From: Arthrinium phaeospermum
Lineage: Eukaryota; Ascomycota; Sordariomycetes; Amphisphaeriales; Apiosporaceae
NCBI GenBank assembly: GCA_006503535.1
Contig: QYRS01000002.1
Location: 2,976,001-3,040,000, forward strand
DNA: 64,000 bases
Reading direction: 5' to 3'
Shown here: positions 1 through 12,651 of the stretch, piece by piece
Layout of the letters: every line of letters begins with the position of its first letter
Numbering within the stretch: the first letter of the stretch is position 1
Notes under the pieces: generated by a model
What the model was told of the DNA's origin: nothing
Databases searched by the model: none
Seen by the model: the letters and a program-made list of their open reading frames with translations, nothing else
Position numbers and translations under genes: made by a program

Positions 1-1065
1 CAATCTTGACCGCATCCATGTCTCCATTGGTCTGCTTTTCAAGGGCCTCGATATCGTCCCCTGCCTCAACCTCCAAGTACTTGAGGTGTTCGAAAATGAT
101 CTGACAGATGCGCACCATCGAAGACTCCGCTGTCCGCCGTAGGAGTTCGGATAGCTCACGCTCGCAGCACATCGTAAGGCCAGTTCCCATCATCTCGCAA
201 ACGCTCTCGTCGCTGAGGAGCGCGCCGCCAGGACCGGACAGCATGTCCTCCATGAGATGTAATATCATGAGCAAAACAACCTCGTCCTGGGCTGAATCGC
301 TGGCCTCAAACCGGCAGTGCGTGATAGCCGTCGACAGTGACTGCATGGCCAGAGGGAAGCGAGGCGATTCGGGGCTTATGAAACCGTACGACAGGAATTT
401 CCTGATTGCCTTGAGTGCAAGCGTAGTGATCGGAGCTGACGTCGAGGATGCTTGCACGACTTGGAGGAACGGGTTGAGGAGCGCCGGGGCGTCGAAGTCG
501 TGAATATCTGTAGCAGAAAAACGACGTTAGTAGCCGTCAAGAAGACCCATCAGATTAGGAGCCCGGCGGTTTGCTTACTTTTACAGCTGGACAGCTCGTG
601 CCGGAGCCGTCCAAAGCCAGCCATCAAGGGGTTGTCAAGCATGCTCTTTGCCTTGTTCCCCCGCAGGCCCCAACGGTTCGATACGCCCGAGTCTTGCGCG
701 CCATCGCCGCCAACCGTCGCATTGGAGCTTCTGCTTCCAGGTCGAAGCATAGGACTCGAAGGGGCCAGTTGAACAGGATTCGGGTTGCCACCGAGGATCC
801 ATGACACGGATGAGTGCTCCCAGCGAGCATGCTTGCGCATAGCCGACGTCACAGATGTACACTCGGATATGACGAGACCGACGGGGTCGATAGCGACGGA
901 CACAGGCCGACTCCGGTATTGGTGTTGCGCATTCGGCGTCTGCATCGCTCCGTCCGCAGCCATGTTGCTGTTGGGGTGTTGTTGTGAAGGGCTCGGATGT
1001 GTATTCGGTTTAGCAACTAGTTGTGGGTGTTGTGTGTCTTGGGACAGCCCATCTTGATTCATCAT
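1..1065 (-). CDS. gea1: ARF guanine-nucleotide exchange factor, Gea/GBF1 type (5' part, runs off window)
   Basis: This is the N-terminal part of a large Sec7-family exchange factor that activates ARF GTPases at the early Golgi for COPI traffic. The ATG is at 1065 and a second Met lies at residue 35. Exon 1 is 579-1065. The intron is 508-578 (GTAAGC...CTACAG, 71 nt) and exon 2 runs from 507 to the window edge in phase. The visible ~330 residues match the DCB dimerisation region of GBF1/Gea proteins: the segment around VISECTSVTSAMRKHARW, then DSAQDEVVLLMILHLMEDML and MVRICQIIFEHLKYLEVEAG. A Ser/Pro/Gln-rich leader of ~50 residues precedes it. The catalytic Sec7 domain would lie outside the window, so the assignment rests on the DCB region alone. 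Family recognition is from memory of fungal homologues; exon phase is read directly. Confidence 0.78.
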
Positions 1066-2418
1066 CGCATTCGCGTCGACCGCCTAGGGAGGTTCAAAGT
1101 GTACGTCGCGAGATCGCGGGTTTAGATGATGGCTCCAAAGGTCAGGTACGCAAGAGATTCTACAGCACGTAAGGTGAACGGGAAGAAAATGGAGAATGTC
1201 GGACCGGGTAGTGTACCAAGGCACCGGTTTAGTACGCTCTTGACACGTCGATCAGAGGAACCAGCACTCAATTGAAGCTTCAAACATGGGCTACCACATG
1301 CAGGTAGGTACTAATAGGCACAGGCCAGTTTACGTACCTACTGGGCTGGAATTTAATAGGAACTAAAACCTTAGAACACCTTAAAACCTTAAAATAGCTT
1401 ATTTTAAATATACCGTAATAATCTAGCTTTAAATGATTATAACGCGTTATATTAATTTTTATAAATAGCTATACATAAACGGTTTTCTTATTTAAAAATA
1501 TTTTAATTTTAACTATTAAGTAGATATATTATCCACGACTAGTGACCTTACTGGAGACGATATCCCCTGGCCCCCCTACCGCCGTATTAAAGGTAAAGAC
1601 CATAATGTATCAGCTGGAGCATATCATATGGCAGTTGTTCCAATACGAACAATCCAGCGATTCCCCTCTCTCAAACATATCCACTTGCAGTCCGCACGAT
1701 ATCGAGTTGATGAAGCGCTATGATAGGCAGCCGGTGCAAACCATTCCGGGCTGCGCGCACGAGGTCGTAGCCTCGCACGCAAGAGAATATTTACAAAGCG
1801 AGGCCATATTCGCTCGGAATGAGACACTTGCCTACGAGCAGTTAGACCTGTACTCTAACTGCATACTTATCAACAGCAGCATGCCTTCACACGGACGAGA
1901 TGGCATCCTGGTGAGCTGGAGAGGCCGACTCCCCCTTACCCTCAACCATCTATTCTTTACACTTTGTATTTTTTTATGCACCCAACCACTATCCCAACTC
2001 AGTTGTCAAATGTGATTAACGAATTCATTTTTATAAAATGACGGCCTTGTATGATAGACCTTGTGACGTCACCCATACTAATTATACAGGAGGATACAAC
2101 TCTAACTTTGAAGCGCGTATACGACCAGTAAGGTGCCTGACTTCTTCAGCAGGCCTCGATGCTATATAACGGCATCCGCCAATGGCGCCCAAAACGTGTC
2201 GCACCATAGTCCCTCCTATCCGAATATTTCAGGAAGGTTGATTTACATGAGACTGTTGCATGTTGTCTGGCCTCCAAAGCCGCCGGCATGCAGCGCAGGC
2301 AAACGTTGAGTGATTGGATAGTGTATACCATGCACCCGTGAGGCCCCTAGCTTTGGCTACTGGGAGTCCACGGCCTGGCTCTTCGTTGGTTTCTTTCCGG
2401 GCTCAAGGCTTACGCTCT
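1066..2418. other. Intergenic; contains AT-rich block
   Basis: Upstream side of the ARF-GEF gene and downstream side of the Anp1-type gene. About 1345-1530 is strongly AT-rich (separate entry). No ORF here shows coding bias; the 157-codon frame at 1542-2015 lacks it. Confidence 0.6.
1345..1530. repeat. AT-rich, TpA-dense block (probable RIP relic)
   Basis: About 185 nt made almost only of A and T, with many TTAA, TATA and TAAAT words and very few CpA or TpG dinucleotides. It sits sharply between flanks of normal composition. This is the pattern left by repeat-induced point mutation (C-to-T in CpA context) on a short transposon remnant. No coding trace or terminal repeat is left, so the source element cannot be named. 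A simple AT-rich spacer is the alternative. Confidence 0.5.
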
Positions 2419-4079
2419 TCACGACTCTACCTTCTGAGCCTCGTCCTTTGCTTCGCTGATTTCCTTCTTCGTGCCTTTGCTGTCCGACTTCTCGGCATCA
2501 CCGCCGGCTTTGGTTTCCTTCTTGGACTCCTCCTTCGCGAGATTTTGAATCTCGGTCTTGTCCTTCTCCCACTGGCTGTTGGCGTCGCCGAACTGCTCCT
2601 TGATCTGCTTCTCCTTTTCAGCCTTTTCCTTCTCTTCAGCCTCCTTTGCCACTCGTTCCTTCTCCATTTCCTATGACAGTTAGAATGAATATAGACAGGA
2701 CAAGTGGTTGGGTAAATTACCTCCATGTGCTTGATATCGTCCACACTTGGTTCGTAAAGATGCCAGATTGTGTAGTGCGGGAGTCCGACAACAGAATATC
2801 CCATTCGTTTGGCCATCTGTAGTTCATTAGTAAGGTCATTGCATAACGCCGGGTGTTGATTGCACCAACCTTTCCGAACCCTTCAGTCTCGGCGTGCTTC
2901 TCGAAGCTGAACGCAGGGAAGTGGCATCCTGATCGGAAAACCTTGGCTTTTGCCAGGATACTGACACCACCCACGCCGTCGATCTCCATTTCCATGTCAG
3001 GATCACCGTAGGGATCTCGCAAATATGCAAGATGCGGTCGCCAGGTGGCATACTCGGCGTATCCTTCCACAATGACAGCGTCCTCGTCGAGGGTGTCTGC
3101 TAGAGTCAGGGCCGTCTCCGACTCCTGCCATGAGTTTAGGTCATAGGGCTGCTCGCCACCGAGCCAGTCGGGAAGTGGTCGCCAAACATCTGCCAACAGA
3201 TTAGAATAGGTTCCGGGCAGTAGAGTTGCCCGCTACTTACTTGGCACAATGATATCCTTGTTATGGCGCATGAGATCCTCGAGAATGGTGAAGGGGGCTG
3301 TTTCCACATCCACATCTCGCCAGTAGACCCACGAATGATAGGGTCGAAGAGTAGCACTGAGTAACCAGTTTCTTGCTTGGGCCATGAGCTTTCGTCTGCT
3401 GGCTTGGGCAGCGAAACCGTGACGGCTTTCAACATCCTGGTTCACCTTCTGTCCAAAGTCCTTCTCGATGATGGAGATCTCTCCGTACGGCTGTTTTGGG
3501 TCGTCGTCGGCTTGTTGGTCTTCGAGCCTTTCAATGAGCACGTCCAATGTGCGGTCTTTGGAATCGGAAACGAGGAAGGCAAGGTCGATAAGGTGGTGAG
3601 GGTAGGTCAGGTTGCGCAAGTGCGAAAACATCATCTGTAGATGCGGTTCGGCGTCGCGGAGTGGCACGCAGAGCAGAATGCGCTCCTCCCTCTCCCATCC
3701 TCGTGCGGTGCCTTGAACATTGGACAGGTCGTAGTATCGCACAGTATCTAGCAGCCCCTCGTTGTCGGAACTCAGGAGGCCTAGCGAGAAGATCGAGATG
3801 AAGCTCGCGGTACCGGGCCACACAAAACAGGCAAATAGACCCGCCACTACAATCGCTATTGCCACTCGTACCAACAGTTTCCGTCTTCGGCGGGTCGCGG
3901 GCGTCGAGGCTCGTGGCTGGAATCTAGAAAGGAAAGCGCAAAGGGCCGGGTTAGCCACTGGGAATCATCCTCCTCGCGCAAAATGGGTTCCGTCGGACGA
4001 ACCTGTGGGGAGAGATTTCGAACGTGTTCGGTCGAGGATACCCATTGGCATACGCTCCTGAGTGATGCCGGGACATCAT
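2419..4079 (-). CDS. ANP1: Anp1-family alpha-1,6-mannosyltransferase (mannan polymerase II subunit)
   Basis: Type II Golgi membrane protein of the Anp1/Mnn9/Van1 family, which extends the mannan backbone of N-glycans. Five exons: 4003-4079, 3241-3923, 2870-3189, 2721-2816, 2419-2670; 475 aa, all junctions in phase. The main exon has no in-frame ATG near its 5' end and is preceded by a stop. The start is therefore placed in a 77-nt first exon (MMSRHHSGAYANGYPRPN) joined by a 79-nt intron. Residues 1-40 are a basic cytosolic tail and ~42-61 the single membrane anchor. The family's DxD metal/GDP-mannose motif is DVD at 229-231 (context WVYWRDVDVE). The last ~83 residues (393-475) are a Lys/Glu-rich coiled-coil tail, which made me prefer Anp1 over Mnn9 or Van1. 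Family is firm; the paralogue is inferred from the tail. Confidence 0.85.
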
Positions 4080-5018
4080 CTTGGAGTCCGGAGACGATGC
4101 ATACGAGGGGAGCATTCAACGAATGTGGTCAGCGCGAGGCCGACAGTGACGCGGTGCGCAATGAGGAGACTTCGGTGCCAATCCCGCTGTCTATGGAGGT
4201 CGTTGAGGCGGATGCGAAACGAAGAATCCTTTGCCGACGGGCTATGGTGCTCGGCGGCGCAAGTAAAATAGTAGGACACGAAGGTCGCCGGGGCAATTAA
4301 GGGGCTTAAAGACAACACATCAACTTCGTTTTGCGGAAGTACGGGCCAGGACGGTTAATCGGTCACAGATCCCTGAAACGAAACAAGGTAGGATGGCATT
4401 GAAGGGCCTTTAGAACAAGAATACAAAGGACAGAAGAGAAGTAGAGTGGTGATGTGAGGTGAGATACGCAGAGCCCGGGACACACGGTTCCATTCGTTCA
4501 GGATGTACAAAAAAAAAGATACTACGGTATCCGAACTGTCAAAATACGACCTCTTTTTAGTTTGATTGGAGAGGGGCCTGCTGGAGTAGCGCTGAGCTTT
4601 GGCTGGGCTGACACTGCACTGGACTCGGTAAGACGATCTCGCTTTTCTGAGAAATTGTCCCTTTCCAGCCAATCAGAGAGGAAGCTATCGCCTGTGGGGC
4701 TTTTTACCAGGACCCCAACTTCTTAGATTATAGCAATCCTATTGATCGGCGGATTCCTTGCACATTTGAATGTATTATATAAAACATACTATACAATATT
4801 TATAGACCTCATGTTTCGGTGCACCTTATACCAGTGAAACAGAAACCAAGTCGGCATTTTCTCGATGTCTCTCATATGGTCAATTGGAACCTTGGGGACG
4901 AGAAACCCCAATGGATAATGAATACAGCCGATAGATGAGAATAACATACATTGTTGATTTATTTGGGATAAGTAGGTATATAGCCAATAGATAGATACAG
5001 TTGAGAACCACCGTTGTT
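4080..5018. other. Intergenic
   Basis: Promoter side of the Anp1-type gene (minus strand) and 3' side of the MFS gene (minus strand). A short AT-rich stretch lies at about 4770-4800. No supported gene. Confidence 0.5.
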
Positions 5019-7075
5019 TCATAGCGGTCGGCGATATTCACCCACTTGTTGCCTGGCCCTCCTCTGGGCATCTTCATCCAGACTTTGCTTCCGCAGCTCT
5101 TGCAGGGTGTGTCGGTCACGGGTCCAGACGGCGCAAGCGAAGAGTACTCCAAAGACGCCGGCGATGGCGCACACGCGCATATCCGAGTTGAAGGCCTCCG
5201 AGTAGGCCTCCCTGATCGCCTGTAGCTGCTCAATCGTGAAGTCCTCTGGATGGTGCGCGATGGCAGTCAGCTGCCCGGGGCTGACAACAGCGACAAGGTG
5301 GCGACCCAGAATGGCAGACGAGGCTGCAATTCCCAGGCTGCCGCCCAGGACTCGTACTTGAGACAATATACCTTGGGCCGGTGCTGGAAAAAAAATGAAA
5401 CAGGTCAGTAAATGTGCCAAAGTGAGCAAACGAACTACTGGCTTCGTTGATTCCACATACCCTCGTCTTGGACAGCTGTGTGAATGTTCGCGAGCGTCGT
5501 GGCACTGGCGGCAGACATTCCGAATCCTAAGCCCACGAATACCAGAAAGCCCAAAGCCTTGGCTTCGACTTCGGGTGTGGCAGATTGCGTTGATAGCAAG
5601 CCGCACCCGAGAACCATGAGACTGCTCGCGAACACAAGCGTCTCGCATATCCGGTCCTTTTTGCTATTGAGCTTTCCAGCAGCCATAGATCCCACCGCGC
5701 TGGCACCTAGCAGAGGCAAGAGCATGACACCAGCCAGCAGAGCACTCTTGCCGTTGACGACTTGCAACCTCAGCGGAAATGCATATACCAACATGATGAA
5801 TTCAAAGCCAGCAAATGTGGTGTTGAGAATGGTCGCAGTATAGACCCGCTTCCTCATCAGTCGCATCGGAAAAGCTGCTGCGAGCTTGTCGCCCCATCGC
5901 CGGTCCGCACACCATGTCCACACTATCAACGCAATCCAACAAGATATGCCCACCAGCAGAGGTGCTAGGAAGATGGCTTGGCCCCAGACGTTACCTGCAC
6001 TACCGGCGTTCTGGAAGGGGAACACAACAAGGGTGGCAGCAGCAATGAGGAGAACCGATCCGGGGTAGTCCAGCTCGCTCCATTTTCTCCGCTCGAGATC
6101 AGGAAGAAACTCGGCTTTGGGCCATGTGCAATAGAATAAGGCCATGGATACGACGCCAATGGGGCCACTGTCGGAGAGTTTTAGCCATAATCGAGGTATC
6201 AGACGACTCGAGGCACCTACTTGATCCAGAAGACCCAACGCCAAGTGGCGTAGTAGGTCAGAATGCCACCGAGAACGGGGCCCAGGACACCTCCAACAGC
6301 TATCACGACTCCAATAATACTCCCAATACTTGGTCGGACCCGATCCGGGCAGACTTCGATCAGGATAACCATGGTGAGCGAATATAAGCCTTTGGTATAT
6401 TTAGCTGTGTGCTCAGGATAACAAGGCACAGAGCAAACCCGGTGTACGTACCACTACCTCCGATTCCTTGGAGAGCCCGGCAGGCGATCAATTGGTTCAC
6501 TGCGAAGAGCCCACAGAGTCAGTCTATCAAGTCCCAACACGAACACAGTTGATATGGGGAAGATTGGCATGATCAGCAGGGGTTATATCCTATCGCAATG
6601 ATGGGATATACTGATGGAGAGGAAGCCGACATACTGTCTTGAGCAAAGCCACAGCCAATCGAGAAGGCGAAGAATATAACGTATGCGGATATGAAAGCAT
6701 TCCGCCGACCAACGACATCGGATATTCTTGCAAAGAAGACAGCGCATCCCATGTAACTGAGGGTGTACGATATTGCCACCCAGTTAACCCTTTCCAAGTC
6801 ATGGAAATCACTACCAATCGAGAACAGGCTTGTAGCAACTATCGAAGTGTCGATGAACGATAGGAAGAGGCCAAGGCATACGCTGATGCATTGTCATTAG
6901 AATAGTTTCTTGCCATTCGATACGGCACTCACCCAAGAGCCAGGAGGCAAAAGCGCATAATTGGTAGTTCAGATCGGGTGCCTTCGCCATCAGCGTATGG
7001 GTTTATGACCCCATCGCCAGCCGTAGGCACGCCCTCGGGCTTCCCAACGGTAGATTCTGAGAAATGGCGAGCCAT
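5019..7075 (-). CDS. MFS transporter, DHA2 (14-TM drug:H+ antiporter-like) family
   Basis: Predicted plasma-membrane proton-coupled exporter; substrate unknown. Six exons: 6933-7075, 6635-6882, 6452-6499, 6221-6389, 5461-6167, 5019-5383; 559 aa, in phase throughout. Supporting motifs: SFIDTSIVATSL in the first helix (the D1-type LDxTIV motif of DHA2 proteins), motif A as ARISDVVGRRN, ACRALQGIGGSG, and antiporter motif C as IAVGGVLGPVLGGIL. WVFWINGPIG follows, typical of this group. Exon 3 is only 48 nt and would be missed by ORF-length gene callers. The N-terminus (~42 residues) is hydrophilic and the C-terminus ends in a basic QRRARQQ tail. No biosynthetic or resistance partner lies next to it, so toxin efflux, amino-acid or siderophore export are equally open. 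Confidence 0.85.
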
Positions 7076-10000
7076 CTTCGCTCATCGATTCACCACCGAC
7101 CGGGCAGACTTGCAGATAGCGTGAGGGTGAGTGTGCTGAGTAGATGTTTGAGTATATGTGAGCAAATAGAAAGAAGGAAGATGCCCAGCAATCTCGGGGT
7201 TGGAGAGCGATTCGGTTGCAGTTTTGTACACCTTTTCCCAAATGAATACAACGTTACTGGGACGACTGGCTCTCCGAGTACGATGGCATTGCTTCATAAC
7301 ATCCACGTTCAAGGCCCAGGTTGGATCGTGATAAGCGAGACGAGGTTGATAGTTGACGCCATGTTAAGGACTATGTGCTCAAGTTCTCCGACTTGCTAAC
7401 TTTATAACCTAGCGAAGATGCAGAGCCGCGGCAATATCGGCCAAGCGAGTTCGTCCTTGCCTGACCACCGTCCCATCAAAGTCCGCTCGTGGGGCCATCC
7501 CGTGTATCGTTTAGAGGTGAGTGAGTGTGTGTGTGTGTGTAGAAAGCGTCACCAAACCAATGCATGCATGGGTCGTGTATGAAATGGTGTAAGCTCGCAT
7601 TCGCATATCTAAGACGGGATCCTTTGTAAGTGTCCACCCACTTGCACGCTTGGAATGCCACGATGTTATTGGCTATTCGCATGCGGAGGTGAATGCTAGT
7701 GCATATGGTGGTTCAGCTGCTACTAAAAAGAAATATCTCCTCAAAGTACGGAGTACATACTACCTAATCTTTCATACCATCTACCTAATAATATTCTTGA
7801 ATGTTTCAAAGAACATTAGGCCCCTCTCTGCCGCTGTTGAAATCCAGCTCTACTCGCCAACTCCAAATTCTATTTGAATGCAGAGGCGGCGTTAGTTTGG
7901 ACTAGGCAGGACGCTTTCACTAGCTATGTCCCAGCATCGATCGGGCTACCTGACATGTACAAGTTCCATCGCCATGTACATAGTTATCCCCAAACCCACC
8001 CGTTCTTCAACAACCAAGGATCTATAAAACCTGCATCAACCGGCATTCTTTATATTGAAATCAGCGGATGGCCCACCTCCGTGAGTGCCTTCGAACTACG
8101 ACAAGAAACCCGAATTGGACGGCATCCGTCTGGGGCTCTATCTTGTAGTATCGAACAAAGCGTGAGGAATTGTACATGAAGTCGACCTGTACCTTGGTAG
8201 AAAAGTATAAGAAAACATTGAACGGAGAACCTGGAAGGACTAGGCTAGCAACAGCAGCAGCAACAGCAATGCGCATATCGAATGTTCGCAAACGACAGCA
8301 TGGTCCTTGTCAAACAGCCCGTCTTTAACCTCCCTCCACTTTACCTATCTCAGCGCTCCTGCCCAGCCATTCCACCATCTTTGTTCGACATATCTCCCTC
8401 CCTCTAGAAACACTCCAACTTGTGCAAGAAATCTAATGCGCAGGGGCAAAACGACCGGATCTGGAGTAGACCGATCATATATGTACGATCACTGTGGCAG
8501 CATGTAGCATATGCCCCTCAATCCCCTTTCTCTTTCTTTTTCTATTCACATCATGCCCATATCTGGTCACCAACAATCCAGATGGCTCAACCCTCAGCTA
8601 TTCATAGCTATCTAGCTGCTCCACCACTGTTTATATCAACTCGTAATCATCGCCAACTGAGGGACATAAGAGATTGAATTTTTTTTGTTAACACTGCCAT
8701 TATTAAAGCAAGTATTTGATTTCCGTACTGAAGAAACAGCGGAAACAGTCGTGAGGGTATCGCGAGAAGTCATCTCGTGTTCCAGGGCTGATAGCTGCGA
8801 GGCTACATACGTCACAATCTTATTCTAAACAGTCACCCCAGCTAGTAGAAGGCAGGTGGTATATGAAAATTACCTGCCCGCCAAGGCGAAGCACTAATCG
8901 AGGATATCCCTTTCACAGAAGAGTTCGCACGCTGCGCGGTCGAGGGAGCCTGCTTGACGCAATAAAGACTACCCCCCCTTCTGGTATCAGAAAATTGCTG
9001 CCTGGGGCTGATGCCCAGGTCTGGTCTGCATGCATCTCAAGCACGACAGGTCTCCGCTCAGCTGCATCTTCGGCAAGCCTCCTGGGAAGCGCCTACGAGG
9101 CCGGTTTGGTGGGACACAATATGCGGCCCTGCAACCATACGTATTGGTGCCGCAATTCTATCTTGTCTGCCTTGGGCTCTGCATTGTATACGGCGGCCTT
9201 GCTGATCGATAGCCTCTTTCCAAGGCACCCAAATTTGAGATCTCAACTTTGGCACCTGCTCAACAGAAGAGCACAAGTCAATCCCGACTTCTTATGAGAC
9301 CGCCCCTTATCTGAAAGGAACTAGTGACCTTTCTTGTTGTACGTAATGTTCAAACTGCTGCTAGATCGATCGGGTTACGAGAACCCTCAGCCGCGTGATG
9401 CAATGCCCTTTTCACCTCTAGGGCATCTTATCACTCACAAGATGCTTGTAAGAAGATAAGGTCATAGGCGGCCTCTTGCTTGCTGATGGGATATATTGAA
9501 CACATAGGATACTACGCATTGGTATAGGTGATGAATGACCAGGCTGCCGAGTAGTTTGAAAAAAAAAAGTTGAACTTTGGGGGCCAATTCATTACAGCCA
9601 ATCGAGCGACTATAAAGTACCAGCGGGCAGGTGCCTGCATCAGCACTTGCATCGGCACTCCCGACGAGTACCGAGATGCAAGATCGTTTCTACTGGCTTA
9701 CCAGTTTCTTCTTGATTACGACGTCAACTCTTGTTTGCTTCAGCATCTGCTTTCTGCACTGCGGGATGGTCTTTCTATTGGAATATCGCGAGAGGTTAGT
9801 TGCATCAATGCAAGCCTCATGCAAAGCGACCGAAGCCATGCCGAGGTTTCAAGAAGCTTTCAGAGCAACATGATAGCTTCAGCCTGCAATGTTGTCTGGT
9901 CTCTTCTCGCATCCTTTACTTATGCAAAAGAAGCAGCACGGCAGATAATGCGATGTCAAGTCGTAAATAGGCTCATCTACGAGCATCTTTATACGAGAGC

Positions 10001-10700
10001 CCGCCAACCTGTCCAATCCCACTAGTACCTTGCATATTGGGGGCAGCGCTTAACAATCCGGCCATCCAGCATTCACAGGATAACCTCGGCCCTTTTGACT
10101 ATAGACTGCTAGGCAACACAATATTTCTCTTCGAAAGAATGGCAGGCAGGCATCTAGCTTCATGATGCCATGGCTTCTTGTCGACTCGCATACGGGATCT
10201 GACCGAGAATATCAGAGGGTACCACAATGCAAGTAGTACGTTCCCGATGCATTTGCTTTCCGAGAAATCGAACGATGCGCAAGGCCGAGCAGCAGTCCCA
10301 GTATATCAGAAAATGTCTTTGGCAAGTATATCTCTCTTCCCTTGAGACGGAATCAGGGGCACATTGCTATATATTCAGGGCACGCTCGCGTGTTCGCCAC
10401 CTCGAGGAAGCGACCTTCCTGCATGGGCGCCCTTTCTTTCTTCTGACAACTACCCGTTCTTGTCGTTCTTGTAAGAACCACGAGAAGCACATCGTCTGGA
10501 ACGTGTTGCGCTTCGACTATCAAATGCCCCTTGTCCCACGCTCGTTCTGCATCTTCGAATTCATTCTGCGGTTTGAGCACAGCGTGCCACTCGGTCGTTC
10601 GTTATATGGGTTGGTCCCAAAGACCATCTCAGCCCACAAATACGCCGGGCTCTATCTTAGTTATATCCGGTCACCTCTGTATCGCATCATATGCCTCTAG
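7076..10700. other. Gene-poor interval
   Basis: 3.6 kb upstream of the MFS gene. It holds a (GT)8 run at 7525-7540, a short A run near 9560 and scattered ORFs (for example 9570-10025) with no third-position bias, splice-phase continuity or recognisable motif. Base composition is near 50% GC, not RIP-like. I see no gene. Confidence 0.5.
7525..7540. repeat. (GT)8 microsatellite
   Basis: Eight uninterrupted GT units in an intergenic region. Confidence 0.9.
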
Positions 10701-11396
10701 GAGTCCAAGTTCTCTTGGTTGCCTTTGGACATCTCTCAGCCTTCGCGGTATACCCTCACCAACATGGGTTCAAGGGGCTGGGCATCGGGCTGGACACCCG
10801 CCCAGAGCAATCAATCCAAGTCAGGGTTCTCCCACTCGAAGCTCGGGGGTTTTCAATACTAACGCAGAGGCAGTTTCCACTTGACCTGCGAGGACTGGTC
10901 TGCGCCAACCGCAGCTTACACCAATGTGGACAACCCAGAGGATGCCTATACCAGCGAGCCTGCCGGCAACATCTCTGCAGCCCCTTGGGTCTCGGATCAG
11001 AACGATCAGCCGAACTTCTGCACGCATCCTTGTGGAAACCAATCCTGCGTCCATCATTCGCAGGGGGCCACACATCCCCAGACCATATCGCAACCCATTG
11101 CGTATGTAGCCCCTGAATATGCGTCCCCCGCTCGCTCAGACATTGGGGTTCACGCGCCCATCTCGTTTAACGGCGGTGGTGGCCAGTTCGGCAGTGGCAA
11201 TGTCCAACTCCTAAGCACGGCTGGTAGAGACGAGAGGAGAAGGCCTAGCTCTGTCCCACCGTCCGTTGAGCAATACCTCCAGGATCGGCAATCCCACGAG
11301 GAGCTTGCATGTGGCCTGGGTGATTCCAATGTCAAGCAGAGCAAGACGCGACACAGGAGGAAAATCACCTTGGCTATTTCGGACAAGGACTTGAAG
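10701..11396 (+). pseudogene. Broken reading frame of unknown function (single in-frame TAA)
   Basis: A frame opens just after a plausible splice acceptor (CCTCTAG at 10694-10700). It runs about 230 codons with a single stop, TAA at 10860-10862, and ends at a plausible donor (AAG/GTACAG at 11396/11397). One ATG lies at 10761 in the same frame, before the stop, with GSRGWASGWTPAQSN following. After the stop the frame is rich in Ser, Pro, Gln and Gly and ends with a basic stretch (KQSKTRHRRKITLAISDKDL). The stop could come from a CAA codon by one C-to-T change in CpA context, as RIP makes. I recognise no family. It may also be a chance open frame. Confidence 0.25.
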
Positions 11397-11924
11397 GTAC
11401 AGGACCGTCGCAGTTGAGAAAATAAGGCTGGCTCTTATACTCACCCGACCCACGACGTGGAACAGAATCCACTAGCGGTTGGCAGATGATTCAATCGCGG
11501 TCGAGGCTTTCTTTTTCGTGTATTCATTCGTTCTTTATTGTACACCTAGATGGTGGGAACGTCCTTGGACTCGACCTGGTCAACTTCTTGTCAACGGAAA
11601 TGGAAACCACAATGGAAGGCGAGGAGGTCCGAAGCTATCGTGAGGGTGTTCCCAGGGGTCTTGCTAGAAGTGGACTTCTTGTTGTCTGGCCTGACGCCAG
11701 CGCATTTCTGAGACGATCAGCGTAACTTTTAGTGAGCCAATGTCACTGGCTGGCATTACACAAGCCCAACTTGTCCCAGCATGGTATTATTCATGGATCA
11801 CGATCTGGAGGTAAAGCACCTCTAGTAATCCTCACGAGGCAGGTGACAGATCTGGAGTTCCTGATGCCGGGGCTCCCCAAGCAGGCTTATTCACCAAATC
11901 CAGTGAAGCCGGTCTTAGAAATCG

Positions 11925-11950
11925 ATATTCGAAATATTCGAAATATTCGA
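11925..11950. repeat. Tandem 9-mer ATATTCGAA, 2.9 copies
   Basis: The unit ATATTCGAA is repeated almost three times, giving overlapping palindromes (TTCGAA, GAAATATTC). The TTC/GAA spacing (0 or 3 nt) does not fit the 2-nt spacing of a heat-shock element, so I give no function. Confidence 0.7.
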
Positions 11951-12226
11951 GAGGAATTCATGCTATGGAGCGGAGGCGTACTAAGCAACCAATATGGATA
12001 TGGAGTCATTAGCGTCGAGACACCAGTTGCGTTCCGACGCCTCTGGGTAGTGGGGATGACTGTGGTCGCGTTTAGAGACCCAGGACGGGTGACAACTAAG
12101 TCCGGAGTCCTGTGAGCCTTACCGGACGTCCGGTCTATCCAAAGTTGTGCCGGTGCTACCTTGGGCAATTAAATGCTGTAAATATATAGGAGTAGGCAGG
12201 TAGGTTAATATGAGTAGTGCGGGGTA

Positions 12227-12245
12227 GTGGTGGTGGTGGTGGTGG
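12227..12245. repeat. (GGT)n trinucleotide run
   Basis: Six GTG/GGT units about 410 nt upstream of the FAH-hydrolase start. Confidence 0.85.
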
Positions 12246-12651
12246 CCCGACCCACTTGGTTCAGTCCAAGCCGACGATATATTCACTGTACATATGTAAA
12301 TCCGGGCCTACCTCAGGACTTACCCAGCCTCTTCAACCCACTTGGCCTCGCAATTAAGAGCTCGGGACTGACTCCATACAGTTCGGGTAATCGCCAACAA
12401 GTCCCGGTTTTGTTCCTGGGGTTGCTGCTCTCTGAAGCATATCCACTAACGCGAAACCTTGACAGTGAGCGGCATAAAAGAAACCTCCGACACTTGCCGT
12501 GGCTCGGTCCGTCTTGTCTCCCCTTCGGATTTAGACCGGAAGGTGCTGTTGTTCATAACGTCGCCATCAACCCAACCGAATAGTCGTATTCGTTAGACAC
12601 AAACCTCGTCCACAGCCTCGACAAACTCATCTAGAAGGAACATACGCAAAA

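Larger units (their letters stand above)
11418..12651. other. Intergenic with two short tandem repeats
   Basis: Upstream of the FAH-hydrolase gene. It contains a 9-bp palindromic tandem repeat (11925-11950) and a (GGT)n run (12227-12245). No supported gene. Confidence 0.5.

Noticed and set aside
9570..10025. 151-codon frame
   Set aside because: Starts at TTG, no ATG near the start, no coding bias or motif.
11925..11950. Heat-shock element
   Set aside because: TTC/GAA units are spaced by 0 or 3 nt instead of the required 2.
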